Below, piece by piece: positions 50,366 through 59,600 of a stretch of DNA of 64,000 bases. Source of the DNA: Desulfatitalea tepidiphila (GTDB lineage Bacteria > Desulfobacterota > Desulfobacteria > Desulfobacterales > Desulfosarcinaceae); assembly GCF_001293685.1 (NCBI RefSeq), contig NZ_BCAG01000001.1, positions 806,001 through 870,000 of the forward strand, in the 5' to 3' direction. The position numbers and the translations under genes are program-made. Numbering within the stretch: the first letter of the stretch is position 1; each line of letters begins with the position of its first letter. Under the pieces are notes generated by a model that saw nothing but the letters and a program-made list of their open reading frames with translations, did not search any database and had not been told where the DNA came from.

Positions 50366-52584
50366 GACCGTTTCCCCTTCATGACTTCGACGAGCGACGT
50401 ATTGAGCACGGCAGCACCGCCACCCGAGTAGGCGTCGCGGGTCAGTGTGTTGGCGCATCCGCCGCGGTCGATGCCGTTTGCGTCCGGCGCGTACCAGGCC
50501 CCTTCGGTGACCGAGACGACACCGGGGATGATACGCTCGGTGACCCAGGCAATGATGGCAATGGTGCCCCGATCGTTGAAAACATGTACTTCGTCGCCAT
50601 CTTCAATGCCTCTCGGCGTTGCATCCACCGGATTGATCCATACCCGATGGGGTTCGGTCTCGCGCAGCCACTCGACTTTGTACATCTCCGAGTGAACCCG
50701 GTTGCGGGGGTGGGGGGTGATCAGCTGCAGGGGATATTTTCGGGAGAGCGGGTCGTTACGATCTTCAGATGTTGGCAGATATTTGGGGATTGGCGGACAC
50801 AAGCCGTCGACAATGTCTGCCACGCGCTGGGAGTAGATCTCGATTTTTCCGGAAGGCGTATCGAACGGATGGTTTTCGGGGTCCTCGATCTGTTTGCGAA
50901 AAGCCACCACCGGGGTTTCCAGCTCGATGCGATGGATGCCTTCCTGCCTGAATCGATCAAAGTCTCGAATGTGATGCTTCAGGTCAGTGCTCCGTTCATA
51001 AAGGCGCCGCAGCCACGCCTCTTCGGAATGTGTTTCGAAATCCTTAATGTCGAGTTTTGCAGCCAATTCAGTGGCAATTTCAAGATCGTCCTTACATTCG
51101 CCCAGGGGTTCGAGCGCCCGGTTGCTGAACATGAAATAAGGCCCAGACGGCCAGGGGCGCATCAGGTCACTGCGTTCGGCCGTGCTGGTGACCGGCAGAA
51201 GAATATCGGCATAGCGTGCCTGGGGTGTCATGAAGAGCTCCTGGGTCGCGAAAAACTCAAGGCTCTGGAGTGCTTTGGCCGCTTTGTTGCTGTTGCCGGT
51301 CTGGTTGAGGTAGTTGTTGCACATGGACCAGGCCATTCGGATGTCCGACGGATAGCCGCCCTTTTTGCCCTTCAAAATGGCATCGAAAAGGGTGTTGATG
51401 TGGATCCGCTTGATCACACGTTCGCGGATGTCCAGGGTCCCTTTGACTTTGGGGCCCTCCAGCTCGAAAGGATTTTTCCCTGCCGGGATGCCTGGGCTGC
51501 GGAACATGTGGGCGACGGGAATGCCCATCAAGCCCCCGCCGGCGCTGCCGCCCGGACGGCCCACGTTGCCGGTCATGGCGCACAAGGTGGCTGCGCAGCG
51601 GTTGTACTGCTCGCCCATGGCGCTACGGGCCGGTCCCTGGCAATCCATGAGGGCCGCCGGCCGGGTCGTGGCGTACTCCCTTGCGAGACTGGCGATGATG
51701 TCGGCCGGCACACCGGAGATGCCGGCCGCCCACTCCGGCGTTTTCTCAACGCCGTCTTCCTCGCCGAGCAGATAGGATTTGAATCGATCGAAACCCACGG
51801 TATAGCGATCCAGGAAGGCCTGGTCCTGGAGCTTTTCGCGAATCATCACGTTGGCCATGGCCGCCATCACGGCGGTATCGGTGCCCGGCCGGATGGGAAC
51901 CCACTGGTCGGCCACGGTGGCGGCCGTATCGTGATAACGGGGGTCGATGGCAATGACGCGTGCGCCGTTCTCCTTGGCGTGGATGAGATGGTACATGGTG
52001 TTGGTTCCCGATATCATGCGTGCCGGGTCCCAGCCCCACAGCAGTATCAGCCTCGAGTTGAGCATGTCTTCGCGGCTATGCCCCACCATGACCGAGCCGT
52101 ATTGGGTCAGGGAGGCCCATACGGCCCCCTCGGATGAGATATTGCCGTAATGGGTCACATAGCCGCCGAACATGTTGAGAAGTCTCTGGGCCGCCGCACC
52201 GCCGCGATGCAGGCTGGCCAGGTAACCGCCACCGGTCATCAGAAGAATAGCACCGTTGCCGTAGATTTTTTTGACCCGTTTGAGCTGATTGGCCAGGGTG
52301 TCCAGGGCTTCATCCCAGGAGATGCGCTCGAATTGACCGTCACCGCGCCGGCCGACCCGCTTCTGTGGATACATGAGCCGTTCGGGATGGTGAATATACT
52401 GGCGATAGGCCCGGCAGCGTAGGCAGGTCCTCAGTTGATCGGGCTCTTCTGCATCGTCTCCTTCGATCCGCACGATGACATTGTCTTTGACGTGCAGCCT
52501 GAGCGGGCAGCGACCGCCGCAGTCAAACGCCGAGGTCGCCCTGACGATGCGGACGTTTTTATCGGAAGCGCTTGATTGTGGCAT
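50362..52584 (-). CDS. Molybdopterin oxidoreductase, DmsA-like catalytic subunit
   Basis: A 740-residue member of the DMSO reductase family with bis-MGD cofactor. The N-terminus has the Fe-S region CGGRC (C22, C26) and LRTCLRCR (C54, C57), close to that of DmsA. The segment HYGNISSEG aligns with the DmsA region holding the serine that ligates molybdenum. No twin-arginine signal is present, unlike DmsA, so the enzyme is probably cytoplasmic. Substrates in this family range from S- and N-oxides to hydration and hydroxylation reactions; none can be fixed here. It is the third gene of a minus-strand set. Confidence 0.9.
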   Translation of the reverse strand: MPQSSASDKNVRIVRATSAFDCGGRCPLRLHVKDNVIVRIEGDDAEEPDQLRTCLRCRAYRQYIHHPERLMYPQKRVGRRGDGQFERISWDEALDTLANQLKRVKKIYGNGAILLMTGGGYLASLHRGGAAAQRLLNMFGGYVTHYGNISSEGAVWASLTQYGSVMVGHSREDMLNSRLILLWGWDPARMISGTNTMYHLIHAKENGARVIAIDPRYHDTAATVADQWVPIRPGTDTAVMAAMANVMIREKLQDQAFLDRYTVGFDRFKSYLLGEEDGVEKTPEWAAGISGVPADIIASLAREYATTRPAALMDCQGPARSAMGEQYNRCAATLCAMTGNVGRPGGSAGGGLMGIPVAHMFRSPGIPAGKNPFELEGPKVKGTLDIRERVIKRIHINTLFDAILKGKKGGYPSDIRMAWSMCNNYLNQTGNSNKAAKALQSLEFFATQELFMTPQARYADILLPVTSTAERSDLMRPWPSGPYFMFSNRALEPLGECKDDLEIATELAAKLDIKDFETHSEEAWLRRLYERSTDLKHHIRDFDRFRQEGIHRIELETPVVAFRKQIEDPENHPFDTPSGKIEIYSQRVADIVDGLCPPIPKYLPTSEDRNDPLSRKYPLQLITPHPRNRVHSEMYKVEWLRETEPHRVWINPVDATPRGIEDGDEVHVFNDRGTIAIIAWVTERIIPGVVSVTEGAWYAPDANGIDRGGCANTLTRDAYSGGGAAVLNTSLVEVMKGKRS

Positions 52585-52645
52585 GGGACCTCCATTTTTT
52601 CCGTTGTTTGGCTGTGGGCCTTACTGTCTTCCCGGGGCGTGTCTT

Positions 52646-54190
52646 CTACAACCGGGCCTCGATCAGGTGAGGACCCGGCGACTGCAATGCACGGGCGAAC
52701 ATTTTAATGAAAGAATCGGTATCTTCGGCGCGTGTGGCGCTGACGCCCATTCCCTGGGCCAATTTGACCCAATCCAGATCCGGCCGGCTCAAGTCCATCG
52801 TGCTCAGGGTGGCCTTACCAGGGGCCTTGAATCCCAGACGGCTCAGCTCTGCCTGGAGAATTTGATATTTGCGGTTGGAGAAGATCACGGTGGTGATGTC
52901 CAACCCTTCCCGGGCCTGGGTCCAGAGGGCCTGCAGGGTGTACATGGCCCCGCCGTCGCCCTGGAGACAGATGACCTTGCGGTCCGGACAGGCCAATGCC
53001 GCGCCGGTAGCCAGGGGCACCCCCTGACCGATCGAGCCGCCGGTGAGGCATAGCCAGTCATGACGCGGTGCGCCGGCACTAAACAGGTAGGCATGGCCGC
53101 CGGAAGTACCCGCTTCATCTGAGACGATGGCGTTTTCCGGCAGAAGGGCGGCTATTGCGGCGCCGGCCGATTCGATGGTCAGGGGGCCGCTCGGCAAATC
53201 CGGGCGCTCTACCTGCTGCAAAGCCGGTTCTATCCTGCCGGCACCGATGGACCTGGCCAGGGCTTCCAGGGCGGCAGTGGCGTCCTGGAACGGTTCGGCC
53301 AGCTTGTGCACGTCACACTCATCGGGCAAGACCCGCGTGGATTGATCCGGATAACCAAAAAATGCAGTAGGGGCTTTGGTCCCCGCAAGGATGACCTGGG
53401 GATAACCGGAGAGCCGCTTTCTGGCCCGTTCCGGAAAGTAGGGCAACCGTTTGACCACCGGCAATCCTGCGCCTCGCTCAAAACGGGCATCGAAGGTTTG
53501 GGACATGACCACGGCCCCGGTTTTTTGGGCGATGCGCGCCGCGGCTTTCAATCCGGGTTCCAGCAGGGCCTTGCCGCCGATGATCAGCGCGGTGGGTTTG
53601 CCGTTGAGCAGCAGCTGAAGCGCTTTATCTACGGCATGCTCGGAGACTTTGGCAGCTTCGGGAAGAACGATTCTCTCCTCGTACGGCGACGATTCCCCCC
53701 AGGCGCAGTCGGCGGGGATGACCAGCGTGGCCACTTGTCCGGGCGGGGACATGGCGGCTTGGAGGGCGGCGATGCCTTGCGAGGGCAGACGCCTGGCATC
53801 CGTGGCTTCGCGTACCCATCCGGACACGGGCTTGGCCATGGTCGCGATGTCCGAGGCCAGCGGTGGGTCGTTTTTGCGGTGCGGCCAGGGATGGTCGCCC
53901 ACGAGATTGACGATCGGTGATTGCGCTCGGCGCGCATTGTGGAAGTTGGCCATGGCGTTGGATAGTCCGGGGCCCAAATGAAGCAGTGTGGCGGCAGGCC
54001 GCCCGGTCATGCGGGCGAAGCCATCGGCGGCGCCCGAACCGACTCCTTCGAAAAGAGCGAGCACCGTCCGGATGCGCGGTTCCTGTTCCAAGGCCGCCAC
54101 CAGATGAATTTCGGTCGTTCCCGGATTGGTGAAACAAAGCGTCATGCCGGCATCGGCCAGTGCGCGCATCAAACATTCAGCCCCGTTCAT
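52646..54190 (-). CDS. ThDP-dependent enzyme of the acetolactate synthase/benzoylformate decarboxylase family
   Basis: A 514-residue thiamine diphosphate enzyme. The cofactor-activating glutamate lies in LFEGVGSGAADGFARMTG (near residue 50), and the ThDP motif begins at CLQGDGGAMYTL and ends near IFSNRKYQIL. It resembles short 'acetolactate synthase large subunit'-like proteins and benzoylformate decarboxylases. No acetolactate synthase small subunit is adjacent. Lyase, decarboxylase or C-C hydrolase activity are all possible. The ATG at 54190 follows AGGAG and overlaps the reductase gene by 4 bp. Confidence 0.85.
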   Translation of the reverse strand: MNGAECLMRALADAGMTLCFTNPGTTEIHLVAALEQEPRIRTVLALFEGVGSGAADGFARMTGRPAATLLHLGPGLSNAMANFHNARRAQSPIVNLVGDHPWPHRKNDPPLASDIATMAKPVSGWVREATDARRLPSQGIAALQAAMSPPGQVATLVIPADCAWGESSPYEERIVLPEAAKVSEHAVDKALQLLLNGKPTALIIGGKALLEPGLKAAARIAQKTGAVVMSQTFDARFERGAGLPVVKRLPYFPERARKRLSGYPQVILAGTKAPTAFFGYPDQSTRVLPDECDVHKLAEPFQDATAALEALARSIGAGRIEPALQQVERPDLPSGPLTIESAGAAIAALLPENAIVSDEAGTSGGHAYLFSAGAPRHDWLCLTGGSIGQGVPLATGAALACPDRKVICLQGDGGAMYTLQALWTQAREGLDITTVIFSNRKYQILQAELSRLGFKAPGKATLSTMDLSRPDLDWVKLAQGMGVSATRAEDTDSFIKMFARALQSPGPHLIEARL

Positions 54191-55323
54191 AGAGCTCCTT
54201 TCTCCTTGGATGATCTCTTGTTTTCGCTCAATTTTCTCTCTACCACGCAGTAGAGGCCCTCGCCCGCCCTGGCCGCCTGGTTGCACAGGTTATCCGAAAG
54301 GCAGGTCGATTTGCGCCTGTCTCCGGCTTGCCAGCGTTTGATCAAGTGCGGTTCGCGGATAAAGGGCCTCGCCATGGAGAAGTAATCCGCTACTCCCTCG
54401 GCCAGGAGCTTTTCGGCCAGGTACAAAGAGCGAATGCCGCCCACCAGCATAATCGGGACCGAGAGCGCTTCTTTGAAACGGCTGGCGGCCTGTCTGAAAT
54501 AGCCCTCTTTTTCTTCGGCGGTGATGTTTTGACGGATCGGGCTGAGTGCACCGGAGACAAGCGTACCGCCGCTCACTTCGATGGCATCGACGCCCCCGTC
54601 CTGGAGCATGCGGCCGACTTGGAGCGCCTCATCGATTTCCAGGCCGCCGTCGACAAAGTCGGCGCAGTTGACCTTGGCCAGCACGGGATAGTTCCGGCCC
54701 ACGGCCTGGCGCACGGCGGACAACACCGCGAGCATCAGGCGCGCCCGATGTTGAAGCGATCCGCCATATCGATCATTCCTCTGGTTGAAAGCGGGGGAGA
54801 GCGATTGGGAGAGCAGATAGCCATGGGCGGCATGGAGTTGAATGCCGTCAAATCCTGCTTGTTGCGCGCGGGTTGCGGCCCGTGCGAACTGGGCGGGGAG
54901 CTCGTCCAGGTCTGAGGCGCTGGCCTCCCGATACCATTTTGCGCCCTTTGAATCCAGGATCGACAAGGCCAGGGGGGGCTTGCCGGTCAGTTTCTGGTTC
55001 GTAAAACAGCCCGCATGGGCCAGTTGTGCCACGATCGCACCATTCCGATCATGCACGGCCGTCGTCAATCGGCGAAGGGGCTCGACCAGTTCGTCCTTGT
55101 ACAGACCCAGCTGCCAGGGCGTGGCTTGACCCTCCTGGGTGACGTAGGCGTGACTGCTGATGATAAGCCCCACCTGGCCGTCGGCCAGTTGGGCATACAA
55201 CCTGGTTAACTGGGGGGTGCAGGTGCCGTCTGCCTCGGCCATGCCTTCCCATGTGGCCGAGCGCACGAAACGGTTTTTCAGCGGAAGATGGTGAATCGTG
55301 GTCGGTTCGAAGAGTTTTGGCAT
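54187..55323 (-). CDS. Old-Yellow-Enzyme-type NADH:flavin oxidoreductase
   Basis: A 378-residue FMN TIM-barrel ene-reductase. Family features are LKNRFVRSATWEGMAEADG at the start, the substrate-binding His pair in IQLHAAHGYLLSQSLSP, the RYGGS motif, and MLVGGIRS for the phosphate. The C-terminus has cysteines (STCLSDNLCNQ and LYCVVE) but not the full spacing of the 4Fe-4S 2,4-dienoyl-CoA reductases. It probably reduces an activated C=C bond. It is first in the minus-strand set and is divergent from the crotonase. Confidence 0.88.
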   Translation of the reverse strand: MPKLFEPTTIHHLPLKNRFVRSATWEGMAEADGTCTPQLTRLYAQLADGQVGLIISSHAYVTQEGQATPWQLGLYKDELVEPLRRLTTAVHDRNGAIVAQLAHAGCFTNQKLTGKPPLALSILDSKGAKWYREASASDLDELPAQFARAATRAQQAGFDGIQLHAAHGYLLSQSLSPAFNQRNDRYGGSLQHRARLMLAVLSAVRQAVGRNYPVLAKVNCADFVDGGLEIDEALQVGRMLQDGGVDAIEVSGGTLVSGALSPIRQNITAEEKEGYFRQAASRFKEALSVPIMLVGGIRSLYLAEKLLAEGVADYFSMARPFIREPHLIKRWQAGDRRKSTCLSDNLCNQAARAGEGLYCVVERKLSENKRSSKEKGAL

Positions 55324-55423
55324 CGTGTCCCCCCTTGAGCTGTATCATGGATGTGATCCGGGTTCATGGCTTTCGATGAGGGAAAGCCGGTCACTGCCAT
55401 GCTGCCATGTCTGAGACTGACTA

Positions 55424-55452
55424 AAGATACTATGTCCCATCCATTTTCGCAA
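55424..55452 (-). promoter_or_regulatory. Candidate promoter for the reductase-ThDP-Mo operon
   Basis: On the minus strand TTGCGA (55452-55447) and TATCTT (55429-55424) are 17 bp apart, about 100 bp upstream of the reductase ATG. Confidence 0.4.
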
Positions 55453-55546
55453 TGACGAGAACACTTTTGTTCGTTGAAACCGATAGATGTATGACAATAT
55501 CGAAAAATTGACTCATTCCCAAGCGCTCTTTATCGCTACGGTTGCG

Positions 55547-55575
55547 TTGACAAATAGAGAGGTCAGGTCTAATAG
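55547..55575 (+). promoter_or_regulatory. Sigma-70 promoter for the crotonase gene
   Basis: A perfect TTGACA (55547-55552) and TAATAG (55570-55575) are separated by 17 bp. They lie about 40 bp before the crotonase ATG, which has AGAGGAGAG as a ribosome site. Confidence 0.65.
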
Positions 55576-55616
55576 AATAGCCCTGCATCGCATCGTCTAT
55601 TTCAAGAGGAGAGCTT

Positions 55617-56420
55617 ATGACCGAGTTGGTGAAAGTGAATATTGACAACCATGTGGCGGATGTACGGCTCAATCGTCCCGATAAATACAATGCGCTGAGT
55701 CCGGAGATGTTTGCAGCGATCATCGAAACGGGAAAGGCCCTGGCAAACGATCGGTCGGTCCGGGCGGTGGTGATATCAGGAGAGGGACGGGGGTTTTGCG
55801 CCGGACTCGATTTTCAGAGCTTTGCCGAAATGGGCGGCGGGCGCAAAAAAGGCAGTGATCTTTTTGAACGCACACCCGGCCAGAAGGCCAACAATGCCCA
55901 GATGCCCGGTATGGTCTGGAAGCAGGTGCCGGTGCCGGTGATTGCGGCGATCCACGGCGTGGCGTTCGGTGGCGGGCTTCAGATCGCTTTGGGGGCCGAC
56001 ATTCGATTGGCTGCGCCCGATGCGCGATTTTCCGTCATGGAGATCAAGTGGGGGTTGGTCCCGGACATGTCCCTGACGCAGACCCTCCGCGATCTGGTGC
56101 GCATCGATGTGGCCAAGGAGTTGACCTTCTCCGGACGTATCGTGGAGGCCGCCGAGGCTGAAAAGCTTGGTCTGGTCACCGGCGTATGCGATCAACCCCT
56201 GGAAGAGGCCCTTCGCATGGCGGCCGAATTGGCGGCTAAATCCCCCCATGCCGTATCAGCGGCGAAACATTTGTTGGAGCGTGCATGGCATAGCGATGAC
56301 GAGGCGGGCCTGTGGCTGGAAGAGTCCCTACAGCGTTCCCTGATAGGAACGCCCAATCAAATCGAGGCGGTGACAGCCAACTTCGAAAAGCGGCCACCCA
56401 AGTTCGCGGACAGGGATTGA
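55617..56420 (+). CDS. Crotonase-fold enzyme (enoyl-CoA hydratase/isomerase family)
   Basis: A 267-residue crotonase. The oxyanion hole is visible in GRGFCAGLDFQSF and HGVAFGGGLQIALGADIRL. The position of the first catalytic Glu of enoyl-CoA hydratase is Gln (GGGLQ), the second Glu is kept (VMEIKWG), and an Asp follows (LVPDMSL), as in dienoyl-CoA isomerases. It may therefore isomerise rather than hydrate (inference). It has its own good promoter and is divergent from the reductase set. Confidence 0.88.
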   Translation: MTELVKVNIDNHVADVRLNRPDKYNALSPEMFAAIIETGKALANDRSVRAVVISGEGRGFCAGLDFQSFAEMGGGRKKGSDLFERTPGQKANNAQMPGMVWKQVPVPVIAAIHGVAFGGGLQIALGADIRLAAPDARFSVMEIKWGLVPDMSLTQTLRDLVRIDVAKELTFSGRIVEAAEAEKLGLVTGVCDQPLEEALRMAAELAAKSPHAVSAAKHLLERAWHSDDEAGLWLEESLQRSLIGTPNQIEAVTANFEKRPPKFADRD

Positions 56421-56501
56421 CGTACGCAGCTGGGTGCAAGATATAATGAATTCAGGTCGGTGGATCCGCAATGAGTCGTTTCCCGGACGGTGCGGTGCGG
56501 A

Positions 56502-57890
56502 CTATCCCCCGACGGCTTTCATCCCATCGGGTGCCATGGCCATGTTCAACACCTGGTAGTAGGTGCGGATGCGGTCGACATACTGGACCGCTTCGGTGCC
56601 GCGGGCATATCCATGGGGAAGCGTCTGGTAGTATATTTTTTGTTGCAGCAGCGGTAAAACTTCCCTGAGGCTTCGCCAGGTGTTGTCTGGTTTGCCCATC
56701 CTGCGGGCAAGCAGTCGTGCATCCTGCAGGTGACCAAATCCGAGATTGTAGGCCGCCAGGGCTATCAAGGTGCGATCGGGTTCGGCCACGTCGGTTCCCA
56801 CCAAGCGGTGCAGGCGCGCCATATAACGCGTGCCGGCATAGATGGAATCCTCCACCGCCATTCGATTCTTGAGGCCCAGGGTTTTGGCGGTTTCAAGTGT
56901 CAGCATCATCATGCCGCGTACGCCGGTAAAACTTTTGGCGCGCGGGTTCCAGTGTGACTCCTGATACGACTGAGCGGCAATCAGTTGCCAGTCCAATCCA
57001 TAATGGTCGGCCGCCCCTTCGAAGTAGTTCTTGTATTTCGGCAGCAGATTGAAAATGCGACGCCGATAACGCGCGATATCGACGTAGTCAAAATCTTCCA
57101 GATGACTGTAATAGTGGCTGACGAGGCCCTTGATCGTCTCCTGGGTGCCCGCTTGAGCGAACCATTGGGCCACGGCGCGATGAAGATGCCGGCTCTGGGG
57201 GTGCATGGCCCAGCGCAGTTGTTGCGGCTCTCCCAGGTTCATGTGGACCACCAATTCCGGATAGTAGCGTTGGTTCAGGGTCAATACATTGGATTCCACG
57301 ATGGTTAATGGAACAGATTCATTCCAGACCATGTGAAGCATCTCTTCACTGGTTCGATCGGCAAGGGTACGCCATCGAATATCGTCGTATCGGTCCTTGA
57401 GCACCTTGAGCTGTTCCAAACCCGCGCTGTTGCGGGTCACCCAAAGCTGGAACTGATTCAGGTCCTCGGGTCGGAGGATGGCGGGACCGCCGCGTCGTCC
57501 CACGACTTGCTCGTGCACCTCGAGATATCCTGGGCCGAGGTTGACCATGCGGTTGGTGGGGGCGCCGAAGGGGAAGCCGGGCGCCGCGATGTCGGCTTCG
57601 CCACGAAGCAGACGCTCGACCATGTCTGCTTCCTCTTCGACAATGACGGTCCGTAATTTTACACCCAGGTGGTGGGCAAAAGCCCGGGCCAATTCAAATT
57701 CGAAACCGGCGTAGCCGTGGGCCGCCTCAAAGTAGCAGGCGGAATTGTTACGGGTCAGCAACACCAGTTCCCCTCGGTCCTCGACCGCTTCGAGGTCATT
57801 GAGCATCAGGGTTCGATCACAGGATGTAAAGGTGATGGACCCGACCAGTGCGGCGAGGCATACCGCGGTATGTTTTAATTTTTTAAGCAT
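56502..57890 (-). CDS. mltF: Membrane-bound lytic murein transglycosylase F-like lipoprotein
   Basis: A 462-residue MltF-type enzyme: a lipoprotein signal (MLKKLKHTAVCLAALVGS with lipobox FTSC), a periplasmic solute-binding-like domain (about 35-270), and a C-terminal Slt lysozyme-like domain with the catalytic Glu in QSYQESHWNP and GVRGMMMLTLETAK. It cleaves peptidoglycan glycan strands to anhydro-muropeptides. The ATG at 57890 gives a proper signal peptide. A longer frame reaching 58178 does not. Confidence 0.92.
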   Translation of the reverse strand: MLKKLKHTAVCLAALVGSITFTSCDRTLMLNDLEAVEDRGELVLLTRNNSACYFEAAHGYAGFEFELARAFAHHLGVKLRTVIVEEEADMVERLLRGEADIAAPGFPFGAPTNRMVNLGPGYLEVHEQVVGRRGGPAILRPEDLNQFQLWVTRNSAGLEQLKVLKDRYDDIRWRTLADRTSEEMLHMVWNESVPLTIVESNVLTLNQRYYPELVVHMNLGEPQQLRWAMHPQSRHLHRAVAQWFAQAGTQETIKGLVSHYYSHLEDFDYVDIARYRRRIFNLLPKYKNYFEGAADHYGLDWQLIAAQSYQESHWNPRAKSFTGVRGMMMLTLETAKTLGLKNRMAVEDSIYAGTRYMARLHRLVGTDVAEPDRTLIALAAYNLGFGHLQDARLLARRMGKPDNTWRSLREVLPLLQQKIYYQTLPHGYARGTEAVQYVDRIRTYYQVLNMAMAPDGMKAVGG

Positions 57891-58274
57891 CTGAAAAAAT
57901 ATATAATATGAGCTCCATGGCCACCCATTCCAAATTACCGACCGAAAAAGGGAACCTAACCTCTGGTCTATGATCTGACAAGCAAAAAGAACGCCAATGA
58001 CGGCCGCTGACCCACTGGTCGGTCTATCTGCTTGGATTTGTCCGATTAACCAGGCAAACGGCGCAGACCCTTTTTTAGAAGCGTGCAAAAAAGGGTAACT
58101 GCCCAGAGCAGGCCACAGGCAATTTTTGTCACACATGGACCATAATCGGCGGAAAAAGAAGAGGTGGAATGAGCTCAACCGGAATTCGATTTAGGCACAG
58201 GAATTGGCGAAGGTGTAAATAATTTTAAGATATCAATCAGATGTAGCGATTTTGACGGATTTTTGGCCCGGTCG
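57891..58274. other. 384-bp gap between mltF and the cyclase operon
   Basis: No gene is seen. The main structure is a perfect 10-bp inverted repeat with a 10-base loop, ACCCTTTTTT (58067-58076) and AAAAAAGGGT (58087-58096), with GCAG/CTGC just outside. It may end the upstream cyclase operon on the minus strand, although no T tract follows the hairpin. Confidence 0.45.
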
Positions 58275-59600
58275 CTAATGTAAAGGGGCCGTTGTATCCT
58301 CCTTTTGATCCAGATCACGCCATTTATCCAGAAGACGAATGGCGTTCTCGATATCCTGCTTCGCCTTGGGATGATGCGGGTTCAGCTCTAATGTCTGCTC
58401 CCATGCCCCAATGGCTTTTTCGAGTTCCTCGTTCAGGAAAAGGCGGACCCCTTTGCGATAGAGGGATTCCGAGCGGGCGTTGAGTTGGGCGCGAGCCTGG
58501 GCCAGCAGTTGGGCGGTGTCCTGATATCCCTGATCGAGGGCGTTTAATGTCGTTATGGCTTCGGCCTCTTTTCCCTCTTCGAGCAGCATTTTCCCCCAGG
58601 CATAGTGAGATGCGTTGAAAATGGCTTTTGCCTTTTTATTAAACGGATCCTGGGTGAGGATCTCTTCGCAGATGATGATCGCTTCGGCATAGGATTTTTC
58701 ATCGAGGAAATGTTGCGCCTGGGCCAGCTCCGCAACGGTCGCCTCTGCCGAAAGGTGTTTTCTGATCCTGTCGATGGCTTTCGCTCTGCCGGGATATTGA
58801 GGACTGACCTTCTTCAGTTGGGCCATGGCCGGTACATATTTCCGCTGCTCCAGCAGTGCCATGCCACGTTGAAAGAACACTGCGTCCCTGAGGTCATTGG
58901 CGGCAGGGTGGTGGGGCTGCCGTTGGTCAATTTCAGATGCGATTTTAAGGACTTCTCGGTAGCGGCGATTCTCCAGGGCCGATTTTGCGCGCTGCACCAG
59001 GGCTTCCAGGTCATTGCGGGGCGAGGTGACCTTCGGAGACAGCTCGGGCAGCATCAGATCGGTCCCGATCAGAAGCGGTTTCTGGGGATCCAAGTCGTTG
59101 AAATAGGCGATGATCGAGGCTTTGGCGGCGTCGTTATACACATCGGTTGCAATTTTGGAGTACGAATCGCCCCGAACCACATTGTAAACGGGGGTTTCGC
59201 TGTTCGGCAGCCTGGTTTTGAGATACTTCAAGGCCCCTTTGTGATTGGGCATGATGCGCAGGGCGATCAAAAAATGGCTGCGCGCACTGTTCAACCGGCC
59301 GTTGTGATAGTCATCGACACCTCTCTTATAGTGTTCATTCGCCGACTTGAGGATGCGCTCCTCAAGGATCTTGATCTGGTCTGGTATCGTTTTGTCGTCG
59401 GGATTCAATCGTGCCGCCACGCGCCACGCGAAGAGCGCCTGTTGGGGTTCCTGTTCGTTTTCATGCTGCACGGCCTTTTTTCGATACACCTCGTGAAGTG
59501 GGTCTGGGAAAAGGGTCGAAACCATTTGTTTGAAAGAACCGCAGCCGTTCAAAGCGATGACGCAGCAGGTAAACAAAAGAAGCTGTCGGATGGCGTTCAT
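58275..59600 (-). CDS. TPR-repeat lipoprotein with an internal LysM domain
   Basis: A 441-residue predicted lipoprotein (signal MNAIRQLLLFTCCVIALNGC). TPR-like helices occur at about 45-130 and 205-430. A LysM peptidoglycan-binding domain sits between them (VYNVVRGDSYSKIATDVYN, about 137-188). Its start overlaps the deacetylase-like gene by 4 bp. It may be an envelope scaffold working with the cyclase, but no specific function can be named. Confidence 0.8.
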   Translation of the reverse strand: MNAIRQLLLFTCCVIALNGCGSFKQMVSTLFPDPLHEVYRKKAVQHENEQEPQQALFAWRVAARLNPDDKTIPDQIKILEERILKSANEHYKRGVDDYHNGRLNSARSHFLIALRIMPNHKGALKYLKTRLPNSETPVYNVVRGDSYSKIATDVYNDAAKASIIAYFNDLDPQKPLLIGTDLMLPELSPKVTSPRNDLEALVQRAKSALENRRYREVLKIASEIDQRQPHHPAANDLRDAVFFQRGMALLEQRKYVPAMAQLKKVSPQYPGRAKAIDRIRKHLSAEATVAELAQAQHFLDEKSYAEAIIICEEILTQDPFNKKAKAIFNASHYAWGKMLLEEGKEAEAITTLNALDQGYQDTAQLLAQARAQLNARSESLYRKGVRLFLNEELEKAIGAWEQTLELNPHHPKAKQDIENAIRLLDKWRDLDQKEDTTAPLH

